Below are positions 11,527 to 22,574 of a stretch of 64,000 bases of DNA, piece by piece. How positions within the stretch are numbered: the stretch's first letter is position 1; every line of letters begins with the position of its first letter. Position numbers and translations under genes: made by a program. Below the pieces are notes generated by a model, which saw only the letters and a list, made by a program, of their open reading frames with translations, was not told where the DNA came from and ran no database searches. Source of the DNA: Brasenia schreberi (Eukaryota > Streptophyta > Magnoliopsida > Nymphaeales > Cabombaceae). Location of the stretch: NCBI GenBank assembly GCA_036023115.1, contig JAYKKT010000089.1:22067001-22131000 (forward strand), given 5' to 3'.

Positions 11527-13907
11527 TGTAAACACCCAAAAAAAAAATTTAATAAAAAATTTTAATCTTTTAGAAATTTTGTTTTTTGGCAGCTTTGGGT
11601 GTTTGATTTGGCAAGCTGTGATGTTTAATTTGGCAAGCTGTGATGCTCGATTTGACAAGTTGTGATGTTTAATTTGGCAACCTGTGATATTTAATTAATT
11701 TGGTAAGCCACCAAGAAAACTTACCAATTTCAGCATAAATAAATCATATGACTTGCCATAGGTGACCTTAGTACATAGTTTGGTAAGTTACCAAGCCTTA
11801 CCAATTTCAACATGGAAGGATCAAGGTAACCTTGGTACAATTTCACAACCTTGATACATAATTTGGTCACTTACCGATTCTACCCAACAAGCTTGGGTCG
11901 ACTTCAGCATGAACAACAGCATCAATAGATTAACTTACCATTCCACGTTGCCATCAGCTTATCATGTTAAATTTCAGCCAAGCCCAGCAAAGTGGGTGCA
12001 GCCACCTTGAATTGATATGGTAAATCATTCAACAAGGTTGCAACCGACCTCAACATGGAAGGTTGCAGCATAGCATCCACTTACCTTTCACGGTAGCCAG
12101 CCAACTTTAGCAAAGGGAACCCAACTACACTTACCTTACCAAGTTCAGCAACCTTGGTTGAACCCAATTGCACTTATCTTGGCCGAACCCACCTTCCTTT
12201 TCAAGTCCGAGCTGAACCCAGCAACAACGTGGACAACAAGGTACTTTCTAAATCCAAATGGAGCTGAATTCAGTAAGCAAGGCCAGCATCCACTTACCAT
12301 ACAGAATTCAGCAACCTTTAAGCTTGGCCACGTACCATAGCAAGTGTTGGACAACTTTAGCAAGTGAAGACAGCTATTGGAGCTCGATTTGGAAGGCCAT
12401 ATACAGTATCCACTTACCAATTTCAACAACTTTCAACTTGCCTTACAAATAGCTGCAACCAATAGGCAACCCTTCGCCAATAAAAGGAGCCTCAAGGGGG
12501 ATGCAATCAATCATTTACAAACCAATATCCGATCATCCCATCTCATCCCATCCACAAAAATCATCCAATCAACCAATCATCCCATGATCCAGCAAGAGGG
12601 AGAGAGAGAGAGAGAAAGAAGAAGAAGAAGGAGAAGGTTCGCCGCCAACCATCGTCAGTCGATTCTTCCACCACAGATCCACAGATTTGCAATGAGACTA
12701 TTTTCAATAAAAACGGTTCATTATGTACAAAGATATGAGATAATAACTCAACCTTTGTTGCATGAACTTCTGGTTTTACAAATTTTGTTTTGTTTTCATT
12801 AAATATTTTCTGATTTTATTGACATTGATGAAAAAGTTTGGAAAGTGTGTTGGGTTATGTGTTGGTATGTGTTGCCTTACAAATAACTAAAATTCTTGAA
12901 AATTTTATGGAAAGTGTGTTGGTATGTGTAGAATAGACGAACAAAAGTTTGGAACATTCGGAGTAGGGTATAATGAAATAAAATTTGTTTATCGGATGTA
13001 TACAGAGCGTAGAAAACATGTTTTCAGATTTTTAGATTCATGCATGTGTTTTCGTCCAAATTAAAAATTAATCTACAATAATTTAAAATAAATAAAATTA
13101 TAATTATAACATGGGCTTAGACAGGATTAAGTGGTATATGATCTTATGTTATATATAGGAGTAGAAAGGATTGAAATTAAAATATATAAAAGACAACATA
13201 TGAACGAGAAAGAGACGGGGCAACATATGATTCTTAACTAATACATCCATATAGAGTCATGAGATCCTTAATTACAACCCGATTAATCTTAATAAAAGAA
13301 GAGATAATAATAAAAAAAGAAGAGAACAAGACCAATTTCATAAAAATCAGAGATCTTACCACAAAGATATAATCATTTTTCTAAACCTCTGATTTTCCAG
13401 CACAGATCTAGTTCGAATATTTGAGTGGGGTATATTTTTATATTTAATTGAATAAATATACAACATATAAAATAAAAATATTTTCTAAATCTTATATAAA
13501 TCTTTATCTTTTGTAAAAAATTGAGAATTTTCAGAGATTCAGAAGTTGTTTAAAAAAATAAGAAACGACTCTTTGAAAACAGAACTAGTTTATGTTTTTC
13601 AAGACCTGGAATGTTTTTAAGTTGAGAATCAAAATCATGAATTTTATCAAGTTTTGTGAATTGAAATTTGGTTTTAAAAATTTACCAGATCTCGAATGAT
13701 TTTTCAAGCGTTTAGGCTGACCCTTGAGCATCGGTTGAAGAAGGCCTACGTCGAAAAGAACTCACTTATCCACAATCGCTACACGAAGTCAGAAATCAAT
13801 CTTGGTTAGTTTGAGCAAACTAGATAGCATGCTCGCGTACACGACGTAGTTTTTAAATTTAATTTCAAGTCTCTACATAGACTTCAGAACAAAAATTCAC
13901 ATCTACA
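11527..13907 (+). repeat. 5' LTR of element E
   Basis: Starts TGTAAACACCC and ends CACATCTACA. Compared with the 3' LTR it lacks about 0.9 kb after CAGCTTTGGG (near 11600), and its segment 12681-13326 runs in the opposite orientation. A TATA-like AATAAAAGGAGCCTC lies near 12480 and a GA-rich tract near 12600-12635. The U5 end has the GACCCTTGAGCATCGGTTG box and a degenerate hairpin at 13805-13824. Repeated TGGCAAGCTGTGATG words fill the head. Confidence 0.85.
12681..13326 (-). repeat. LTR segment inverted relative to the other LTR of E
   Basis: This stretch matches the reverse complement of 50422-51028 nearly throughout. For example TTACAACCCGATTAATCTT here corresponds to AAGATTAATCAGGTTGTAA there, and TACAAAGATATGAGATAA to TTATCTCATATCTTTGTA. 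Sequence on both sides is collinear in the two LTRs. It carries one extra piece of about 45 bases (near 12830-12885) relative to the partner. Confidence 0.85.
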
Positions 13908-13910
13908 TAT

Positions 13911-13928
13911 TTGACATGCCCAATGAGA
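13911..13928 (+). other. Decayed primer binding site of E
   Basis: TTGACATGCCCAATGAGA differs from the site of elements A and C (TTGGCACGCCCGGTGGGA) only by G-to-A and C-to-T changes, the signature of cytosine methylation decay. It lies three bases after the LTR. Confidence 0.7.
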
Positions 13929-14088
13929 TATGAATCTTTGAAAATTGTTGGATCCATTTTTGTTCTTTCAAAATGAATTCCAAATTCAAATTATGATTAT
14001 TAAACTTCTCTTTTTCTAAATCCTTTGTTTTGAGTTCAAATCCCAGTAACTCAATAATGTCACATTTGGATGATTTCTTTGAAAATAT

Positions 14089-14935
14089 ATGAAGGAAGGC
14101 TTCATCAAATTTTCAAAATTGACTTTTCAAAATAAAAAAACATCTTCTCTTACTCGAGAAGAAAGAATTGCCTTTTTGAAAAGGGAAAGAAAAGCAATAC
14201 AACTTGAAATGGAAATTGAGGCCATAAAGGTCAAGACACATCATTCCCATGAAAAGTCATTTTGGGTGTATAGGGAGAAGAGCCATAGCCGAAAAACCAA
14301 ACTGAGGCCAAAATCAAATGAAGGATATGAGGCCGCAGATGAAGCAAGTATTGAGATTAAATCATCTAATCTTATTAATCATCTAAACACCCCTTTGTCT
14401 ATAAAAAAACCGAAAGAAAAACCATGTTTGGAAAGACCAAAAAAAGTTGGAAAACCTTCAAAAATTAAAAAGATTTAAAAATAAAAAATTTGAAATTAGG
14501 AAAATTAAAAAGAAAAAAAGAGTTTACATCCCTAAGTGCACAAGTGGAGTGGGGCATGAGGTTTACTTCACTCAAGTCACCTCAGATTTTTCAAAATTAG
14601 TTGCTCTGATGGGTTCCATTCCCATGAGCACCATTTCATACACAAGAGAGAATGAGTGTTCTACACACATAGGCTTGGAGGATGAAATCCAAGATCTCGA
14701 AAAGAAATGGGAGGTCGAAGCCATGCATGAGCTACAACACCCTCAAGATGTCTGCAAAGAAGCTTGCTCTCACTATGAAAAGGTATACAAGCTCGAAAAA
14801 GGTATATCTAAAACTCATTTCTCTCAAAACTCTCTACTCGATTCTCCTCTTTGTTGTGTAGGACCGGTAGATTATTCATATGCATTTTATGCATCCACAA
14901 CCAAACCAAATGTGTCCAAGGATGTGGATTTTTAA
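14089..14935 (+). CDS. Unrecognised lysine-rich reading frames of element E (129 and 162 residues)
   Basis: Two overlapping frames (14089-14478 and 14447-14935) read as one degraded protein with one frame change near 14460. The first part is rich in Lys/Arg/Glu (TREERIAFLKRERKAIQLEM) and probably helical. The second has a low-complexity KKKKR start, then a Cys/His-containing region (YIPKCTSGVGHEVYF, CKEACSHYEK) and LEDEIQDLEKKWEVEAMHEL, a possible coiled coil. There is no gag core, zinc knuckle or protease motif. It occupies the place where A and C have gag. It could be an element-specific protein, an ORF1 as in Ogre-like elements, or captured sequence. I do not recognise it. Confidence 0.45.
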
Positions 14936-15443
14936 GGTGCAGCGAATGTCTAGCACCAACAAAAAAAATTTCAAAATGAAAAATAAAATAAAATTTAAAA
15001 TATGGTAAACATAGTTATTCCTAAGGCATGCATCAACATCCTAGGTACTCCTAATCACACCATGTATAAATAAATCTCTTTGAGCCTAGGTTTGTATCAT
15101 AAACCCAAGCCTATGGCCATGATTTCTTCAAACATCCACAAACCCACCAAGGGACCGACTATGGTTTCTCTTGAAATCCTTTTCTCTCCTTGGTACAAGA
15201 GATCAAATATGCTCTCCCTTAGGATCTACATAAACACACATCGTTCACCCCTAGGGGCATATTGGGTTGCATCTAGGATCCATCCCCATTACCACGATTA
15301 TTCACCTCTTAGGAGAACCAGAATCATTCTATCTCCTAGAGGAACCCAAATCACCCTAGTCTTTCACCCCTAGGGTTGTATGCAACCTAGGAGAGTCAAA
15401 TCCTTCCACCCCTAAAGCCATACACCTCCTACGCACACCCCAG
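14936..15443 (+). other. Element E internal spacer
   Basis: No domain is recognisable. CCTAGG-containing words (CCCCTAGGG, ATCTCCTAGAGG, CCTAGGAGAG) recur through 15180-15400. The following segment becomes recognisable as gag-pro. Confidence 0.4.
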
Positions 15444-15586
15444 AAAACTCTTGTGTATGACCATGTCGTAGATGATACATCTTTCCAAGGCCATCCTCTT
15501 TATCAAAACTTTTCAAAACTTGAAAAGCCTTGGAATATGTTGTTGAACATGGGGTATGAGCCATATGAGGGGCTAGGAAGGAAAAT
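15444..15586 (+). pseudogene. Gag-pro C-terminal remnant of E, left half
   Basis: The frame reads DDTSFQGHPLYQNFSKLEKP, then WNMLLNMGYEPYEGLG, collinear with the C-terminal part of the gag-pro frame of element A (35270-35390) after the protease. It stops being recognisable exactly where the A' LTR begins. The continuation of the same protein resumes at 46158. Confidence 0.8.
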
Positions 15587-18246
15587 ACTTATAATACATA
15601 TGGGCCTGAAGTTCGCCAACGTGTGCGTGGGTGTTGTGTATATATGTAAAGACAACTCACATGACTTGTAATGTAAAACCCAAATAAAATTGCAATATGG
15701 CCCTTACTAGGGTCTTGGGAGTAAGAGCAAAAGCTCAATGTGTGTGAGTGTAGAATTGAAAGACCACGCACACAACTTGAATTAAAACACCCAAATAAAA
15801 TTGCAATATGGCCCTTACTAGGGTCTTGGGAATAAGAGCGAAAGCTCAATGTGTGCGAGTGTAGAATTGAAAGACAACGCACACAACTTAAATAAAAACC
15901 CACGCAGTTGAATATATATATAACTATATCTTAGGGGTTGTCAAGGCCCGTGTGTGTGCAAAAAGAGTGTGCAGCTAAGAGCGGGAAGGCTCAAGTGCAC
16001 GTGTGTGTTGGTGTGACAAACCAAGTTATTACAATCGGGGGGAGACAAAACTCATTTATTACAACCTCGTATCAAAATTTAATAAAACACCAAATGTAAG
16101 GACTTACAACTCACCTAGCCCGCTATGTGGGGTGTGTCTAGGATGCGTACGCCTTGCTTGTGGAGCTCAGATCACATGGAAGTGGAACTGGCTAGCTTGG
16201 AGGCTTGAGAACTTTTGAGGACTAGGGAGAGGTGTTTGAGTGGGCTCGTATGGGCTTTGTATGGGCCTGGTATGGGCCTAGTTTTGGGATGACTCGAGCC
16301 AAGGTGGCTCGAGTTGGGTTTTAGGGGAGCTTGGGGGCAACTCGGGCTGTCTTGGTGCAGCCCGGGCTTTGGCCTTGCAGGGGGTGTCTTAGGATGACTC
16401 GAGCCAAGGTGGCTCGAGTTAGGTTTTAGGGGAAACCCTAACTAGGTTAGGTTCAGTCACTCAAGGCCAAGGTAGGCCGGCCAGGGCTTGGGGTAAAGAT
16501 GATACACGGCCTGCTCTAGCAGGCCGTGGGGGGTTTGGGAATAGGCGGCCTGCCGAGTGGCAGGCTGTGGGGCTTAGGCTGAATGACCTGCCGAATGGCA
16601 GGTCTTATTGGGATGAATGGCCCGCCTTAAGGCAGGCCTGGTATGGGCTTTAAAAGGGGTAGAACACAACCTAATTTGGCCGTGTGTTTAGGCTTAGGTG
16701 GCCTGCCTCAAAGCAGGCCAGGTTTTGGCAAAGAACCAAGGAAGCCCGGTCACCTTTGGCTGGGCTGTTTTGGGTAGGTAGGTAGGGACAAACCCAGCCC
16801 ACGACTGGGAGGGTTTTGAGGTAGGTGGCCTGGCAGGCCAGACCTTGGGTAAAAGGGGATGGGACACGGCCTGCTGGTGCAGACCGTGGGTCTTAAGAAA
16901 GGCTCGAGCCAAGGTGGCTCGAGCTAGGGGGGGTTTCAAATGGGAAGTTCGGCCAAAGCTGGCCAAACTTGGTTGGGTTCAAGGGAGAGTTTGGTGGATG
17001 GCTGGGGCGGTGAAGTGGGAGAGGTGCAGGTGGAGTTGGGTGATTAAGGGTAGGTCGGCTAGGGTAGGGGTACAGTTGGGGTTTGGTTGAGGCAGCAGCA
17101 GGTGGGTTTGGCTAGCTTGTAGCCGGTGGTGGGGGAGGCGACTAAGGAAGGTTCGGCTAGCTAGGGTAGTGAGGGCTGAGCTAGGTAGTGGCTCGAGTTG
17201 AGTGGAGCCTTGGATGGTGGCGGGTGTGGTGGAGTGGAGTGGGGGTGCTAGGTCTAGGCGGGTTCCATGGAGTGGGTTAGGTTAGGTTTAGAGGGGTGTA
17301 GAGAGAAGGGTTAGGTCGGTTAGGCTTACCTTAGGTGTAGTCCACTAGGTCCAGCCACCTCCAATCGGTCCAGCCCACTTCCACGCCCGCGGTCCACCCC
17401 TTGGTGCAGCTAGGCTCAAGTTGGTGCAGCCCCTTGATCTAGCCTTGGCCAACATGGCTCAAGCCCACTTCACTCATGAACCCACATGGCTAGGTATATC
17501 ACTCCCTCTCTCTCCTCCCAAGCATTTGCATCCACCCTTTACATGGACCCCTCACCTCTATTTATAGACATTTGAGGTGAGTCTTGGATTTGGGTTTGGG
17601 TTTGAGATATGGATCCAGACCCAAATCTAAACACTATTTGGATCTGGATATTGGATCTCAGATATTTTAAGATCCGTATCCGATCCAAACCCAACATTTT
17701 TATGGATATGGATATGGATATTTTGATCTAGATCCGATCCAATCCAAACACTATTTGGATCCAATCCAAATCCAAATACTATTTGGATCGACCAAACACT
17801 ATTTGGATTGGCCCAAACCCAAACACTATTCATTATATGGATTTGGATCTGGATATTTATGGTCCAGATCTAAATCAATATTTCTTCGGATAGTCCTTCT
17901 TGGCTTCTCGAGGCGAACGATCTGTGCGGGCACTGGCTTCATCAGCGCTCCATCTGGTGCTGGGTTTTCCCCAACTTTGTCATCTGAACTCCGTCTCACC
18001 ATTCTGGACTCCGTTTTGCTTAATTTTTACCGTTTTTGGCTTTTCTTTAAACGGGCTCTGCTTTCTCTTGTTTTTGATCAGGGAGTGGCTTTTTGAGACT
18101 TTGGGCTTGAATCCTCTTCTAGCCTAGGGTCTTCTTTTGCCTTTTGTACCTGTTTTCACATTTTAAAACAAGTTGTCATTTTGGCTCAAACGAGCTTTTT
18201 GTGTTTTTGAGAGTTTTTGCATTTTGGGAAATTCAGGGTGTTTATA
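15587..18246 (-). repeat. Truncated Tat LTR, subfamily A', minus strand
   Basis: On the minus strand it starts TATAAACACCCTGAATTTCC at 18246 and runs through a region resembling A's LTR (GCACAGATCGTTCGCCTCGAG, ATCTGGACCATAAATATCC). It then passes through a GC-rich stretch unlike A, and reaches the 110-bp array with CACATTGAGCTTTCGCTC. It breaks off in the array's tail (ATTATAAGTATTTTCC) at the junction with E, so its last 0.5-0.6 kb including U5 are missing. Its start abuts the end of the D LTR. No internal sequence of its own element is visible. Confidence 0.8.
16293..16924. repeat. Array of GC-rich perfect or near-perfect hairpins
   Basis: Three copies of CTCGAGCC-AAGGT-GGCTCGAG lie at 16293, 16398 and 16903. 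Between them are seven hairpins built on GGCCTGC/GCAGGCC: 16505-16528 (perfect 11-bp arms), 16547-16566, 16585-16604 (GACCTGCC/GGCAGGTC, perfect), 16619-16638, 16700-16719, 16826-16840 and 16865-16888. Loops differ and stems change on both sides together. The array lies inside the A' LTR. Confidence 0.75.
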
Positions 18247-18247
18247 G

Positions 18248-20945
18248 TGTAGAATTAGATCATACTTTTATTTTATGATTTTGTTTTCTAATTTCCGAGA
18301 ATTAAATCCAGAACCAGAAACTGTTATAAAACTCGGAACAACTCTGTTTCTGTGAATCAAAGGCTCAGAAAAACAGCAATATCTCAGTACTCAGACATCC
18401 AATTTCGATAAAATTTGTTGGGTAGAAATCTACGGATGTTATATTTCCAGAGAATCAAATTTCATCAAATTCTATTTAGTGGTTGCAGAGATATAATCAA
18501 AAGAACAGAGGTCTATTTCTAAACGTTTTGTTTTTTAAAAACGCAATCTGATTTTTTTATAAACTTCATGGATCTAATTAACTAAGCAAACGATCATAGA
18601 AATTCCTCAAAATTTTACCTAATGATATCTGATATATCTAGATCATATAGAATCAATTAGATTAACCATTTGTTCAGAATAATTTCATGACCAGACATGT
18701 GTGCACAGATAGTTTCATAAACCAAAATTTGCAGAAATTCTTATAACATTCCTAACATGGTTTTGGAACGATTCTTAACATAAAACCAATCTTAACCTGC
18801 ATGGGAATCATACATGTCTATGATGTTTATCTCATTTATAAAGAAACACTCATGTTTAACATCGATATAGTCCACGAACATAGGCCATAATCCGGTTCAT
18901 ATACATTTTCTGCAAAAATCTGCACAAGTTCAATTCACATGAATCAAAGTCATGCCAAGAACGGTTTTCACCTGTAGAATTGAGGGGAACGTGAATGAGA
19001 AGCTTTGTCGAAGGATCGTTCGGACGTTGGAACAGGGCTGACTCCTCTTCTTCTTCCTTTTCTCTTTCTTCCTCTCTCTTTCTCTCTCTATTTCTCTGTT
19101 CACGGTGGACTTCTGTTCTTGGTTGATCATCCCTGGTTGATGCCTTGCCGGTTGATGCCTTGTTGTTCCTTCCCTCTGCAGCAGTTGGGGGAGCCCTTTT
19201 ATAGGCTCTGGCTGTGATTTCGATAAGCTTGATCTTGATTGTTTAGATAAACTCAATCTGCTAATTGATCTCATTTGATCTGGAACCTGATCTCCATATG
19301 ATCTTCTTTTGATTTTATCTATGTTAGGTAAGCTTTCATCACTACCTGATTCGATAAGCATGATCTTCTTTATTTGATTCCCTCTGAGTTTGCTGAATAT
19401 TATCCGTATTTTGATAGGCATCCTTTTGTTGAACATTACCCGATTTTGATTTTATGTGCCTTGGATATCCTTGAACGTGATCTTCTGATTCTTCTTCAAT
19501 CTGTCACATTTACAGATGAGAAGCTCTAGGAGTTGTTGACGTCATCTGCAATTTGAGAACACTATCTATAATCGTTATCTGCATTTGATCTCATCGTGAT
19601 CTTCAGAGCCTTCATGCATCTGTTGCAGATACGCTGCAGTTAGTGTATTTTGAAGATTTGTTGAAGGCTGCAGCTGGGAATCGGAACCGTAAACACCCAT
19701 GAAGTCAACAAATCTTGACAGATTGCCAAGAGCCCTCACAATATTTGCCTTGACCTTGTCATTGTCTTGTGTTAATCGTAAATCACATTCAGCCAGAAGG
19801 GATAACAAACTTGAACGAATATTTAGGCCAGTTAAACGGAAATCAGTATAGCGTAAAGCATCACATATATTAGCCAAAGCCCAAGAGGCAGTTATCCGCA
19901 CCGAGACCAACTCATCATGAGTGTTCGCTTCAACAGCATGGATGAGCTCTTTTAAATCTTTTATAGAAATTTGTTGGAAACATGCTATGACATTTGTGGC
20001 AAAATTATCACAAATAGATATCTGTGAAACTCCAAAAGTTATTTGCTGAAGCCTTATCCCAAGTTGCAGACATTATATGAGGGTAGTTGTGAAGGAGTGA
20101 TTTGAGTGCTTCGAGAGCTTCAAAGCATATGTTCAGATACGTAACAACTTCAGCAAGTTCACCAGTCTAGCTATATAAGAGTACTCAAGCAGTCTTTTGT
20201 TATCTGCATATATCATGAATGCAAATCCATGCTACATACTTACCTATTAGGAACGTATTCAAATAGGCCTATGTTACGTTTTTGAAAACCATATGTTTAT
20301 GCTCACCGGATTTCCCAAATGAATGTTGGAACACTAACATTACTCTTAACATCAAAGTGACATGACAGATGATAATGAAAAACTGGTGCGTATCAATATA
20401 CTTAATTACCTCGATAACCAAGCATAACATGGATATGTTATGAAACATGTCCGATATCAAACCTTTCTTTTCGGAAGCTATCGTTCTTGTTTCAGTCTTT
20501 CCTTTCTTTTGATAATACTTACCTTACCCTCTAGAAATTGATTTCCTTAAGTACGAGCTTTTCTTTATGGGAAGCTCACTTTCCCTTTTTAACGTCCGTT
20601 TTCCCTTTCTAGGAGTCCACTTCCTTTTTAGGTGTCAATTGGTCTCTTTGATACCTGTAACTTTTCAAAGGGTAAGTTTTCAATATGCTTTGCAACAAAA
20701 ATCTTTTGAGGAAACGAAATTCTATTTTTCCAATGTTGAGGGCGAAATCATCATTTTTCCCAATTTTGTCAAAATCTGAAATTTTCAGAAAGGAAAGCAT
20801 TCTTTCATCATTTTAATGCTTCCATAAAATTTTGATACCGAGATAAGCTCGTTTAGTGCCTTTTTATTCGAAAACCCGAAATTGACAAAAATAGCTATTT
20901 CCCTAAAAAGATAAAAATTTTATAAGAAAATTTTGGGTGTTTACA
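18248..20945 (-). repeat. 3' LTR of element D (E-related), carrying a host gene fragment
   Basis: On the minus strand it starts TGTAAACACCCAAAATTTTC at 20945, directly after a polypurine tract, and ends CTAATTCTACA at 18248. The head (20945-20166) resembles the head of E's 3' LTR and recurs at 45600-46157 and partly at 23467-23782. Next comes a HEATR6-like fragment, then a TATA box (TATAAAAGGGCTCC, 19196-19203) and a GA-rich leader. CTACAGGTGAAAAC near 18970 resembles a splice donor. It lacks the conserved U5 module of A, C and E. The 2.7-kb length assumes that all of this is one LTR, since no intact partner is available. Confidence 0.65.
19575..20166 (-). pseudogene. Fragment of a HEATR6-like HEAT-repeat protein gene
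   Basis: The clear frame (19575-19910) reads LVSVRITASWALANICDALR, then DLRLTQDNDKVKANIVRALG, then NLSRFVDFMG. This is the HEAT-repeat block typical of plant HEATR6-like ARM-superfamily proteins. Upstream, in other frames, come VIACFQQIS, HAVEANTHDELVS and CFEALEALKSLLHNYPHIMS, in the order expected for this family. Pieces that should be separate exons are joined without introns, but at least one frameshift and stops make it dead. It lies in the LTR of D in the element's own orientation. HEATR6 identity is from memory of family motifs. Confidence 0.75.
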
Positions 20946-20962
20946 GATGCCCCTCTTTGGCA
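20946..20962 (-). other. Polypurine tract of element D
   Basis: On the minus strand AAAGAGGGGCATC directly precedes TGTAAACACCC. The same AAAGAGGGGCATC string precedes A's 3' LTR, and near-copies precede those of B and E. Confidence 0.8.
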
Positions 20963-22194
20963 TTATTCCAAATTCATTTGGATAATGAAAAGAAGAAAAT
21001 ACCCATTTGCTTTGCTTCCCACATTTGCCTTAAGAGTATGAAATCGATCTTTATTCCATAACATCTATTTCCTTGGATTCTTAGCAAAAGGAGATTTGGT
21101 AAGAGCTCCTAGTCCTAGGGCAATCATGCATGAATGACCACTTTATGAATGTATTCATGTGTGGGAAGTGAATGGAATGAATATTTAGAGACCCATACAT
21201 TTGATTCACGAACTTGAGAAGAAGCCTATGATGGCCAGCTGCCCCAAGCAATGGTCCCTGTTCCTTTTGATGTTTAGGATTTTCAAAATTCCTTTTTCGA
21301 AAAGAGAACTCCTTTTGGTTTCTATCAAAAAGGACTTTTGATTTCTTATATTTCCCTTCACTCGGGTTTTAATACCCACTAATAAGTAGAGGTTTTATGG
21401 AAGATTTTGAATAACATTTCAAAGCTCCATTTCTTACCCAACGAATTCTAATTCTCAAACAACATGAATCCAAATAAGCAGGTCCTATTTCTACTCTAGG
21501 ACTTTCAAGGTGAACTTTTCTCCATCGGGATGAGCTATAGGGATTTGGGAAAGAGTTACCCACGGTCCCTTTTGAAGCGTCCTGGGGTTTAAGGTAAAGA
21601 GACAGAAAATTGCTCTTTTGAGCTTTGGCTTTTCCTTTTTCTTTTTCTTTTTTCATTTTTCAAGAGAAGACCTCTTTTGAAGAAGTTTTTGTATTCCCTC
21701 TATCTATTCGGGAAAGACTTCTTTTCGGAGGAGTTTTTGCATTCTCTTTTCTTTTTATTTTTTTTCTTTCAAAGAGAAGACTCCTTTTTAAGAAGTTTTT
21801 GTATTCCCTCGGTCTATTCGGGAAAGTCTTCTTTTTCTAGGAGTTTTTGTATTCTCTTTCTCTTTTCTTTTTCTTTTGAATATTGCCAATTTTCTTTTTT
21901 GGAGAGAAGCGAAATGGGGAATACAACTCATCCCTTTAAATAATCAATTCAGCCAAGATTGTCCTATTTCCTAATAGCACCTATCATTTGAAAGCACCTT
22001 GCTATTTTGAACTAGGCCTCATTTGGTAAGTAAAAGATTTTTGACATGTTACCAAATAATTTTTGGAAACTCTACTTTTCATAAAGTATCAATTCCCTAA
22101 TTTGGGGTCACATAATCCATCTTTAGTCCTTCTTTCTAGAAATTCAAAAGAGTTCTATTTTCAAAATCTTTTAAAACGAAATTTAGAATAAATC
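20963..22194 (-). other. 3' non-coding region of element D
   Basis: About 1.2 kb between the integrase end and the polypurine tract, collinear in parts with the 3' regions of A, B and E. It contains the conserved palindrome CCACGGTCC...GCGTCC.GGGG (21559-21587). It also has a direct repeat of about 110 bases with GAAGTTTTTGTATTCCCTC at 21680 and 21798 (array 21655-21870). No reading frame looks real. Confidence 0.6.
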
Positions 22195-22305
22195 CTACAC
22201 ATAGTATTGGGCATTTATAGAATCTACTAAATTTCCTTCCTCAACATCAACTTACGAGTATTCCCTTTGTGATGCCCCTTTGCAACATAGGGACCATCCT
22301 TGTGG
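22195..22305 (-). pseudogene. Integrase C-terminal remnant of element D
   Basis: On the minus strand it aligns with the last codons of integrase in A and B (DGPYVVR through RNLADPIN), ending near CAATACTATGTGTAG. Only about 35 codons remain, with frame damage. Upstream the integrase core, RNase H and RT are absent and replaced by the linker at 22306-22574. Confidence 0.65.
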
Positions 22306-22574
22306 ACTAACATCTTCAAATGGAGTGCGGGCTTCTTGTGGATGCATTATGTCATGCAAGATGTATTCCTATAATACAATGGTAATGCATGCTTTATGAT
22401 ACGATGAATACACTCAATTTCTATGAAATGTATTTAAGGAATAGCATCTCAATGCCCCTAGTTTGGAGGGAATGGCATGAGAACTCACATACCGTGGCCG
22501 ATCTCTATATGATATGGTTTTCAATATGATGTATGAAGGACATGTACGACCTTAGTTCTTGGCGATGCATGATA
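22306..22574 (-). other. Linker replacing RT-RNase H-integrase, shared with element E
   Basis: Reverse-complemented, this segment aligns with 46866-47100 of E. Shared words include CATATTGAAAACCAT (E: CACATTGAAAATCAT), GATCGGCCACGGTATG (E: GGTCGGCCATAGTGTATG) and TCCAAACTAGGGGCATT (E: TTCCAAACTAGGGGTATT). No coding potential is visible. In both elements it joins the pre-RT region to the very end of integrase. Confidence 0.7.

Noticed and set aside
15586..15600. Clean target duplication for the block inserted in E
   Set aside because: Only a four-base word (ATAC) is shared with 46158, and both adjoining LTRs are truncated, so it cannot be taken as a retroelement target duplication.
16845..17090. 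Open frames in the A' LTR (both strands, 81-113 codons)
   Set aside because: They are products of GC-rich hairpin and repeat sequence, and no motif or conservation supports them.
18249..18970. Possible tRNA or small RNA gene in the R/U5-like part of the D LTR
   Set aside because: I looked for cloverleaf pairing and promoter boxes and found none. No tRNA or rRNA gene is visible in the window.
21625..21943. Phe/Leu-rich frames that look like membrane proteins
   Set aside because: They are the complement of purine-rich tracts in element D's 3' region and coincide with a 110-bp duplication.
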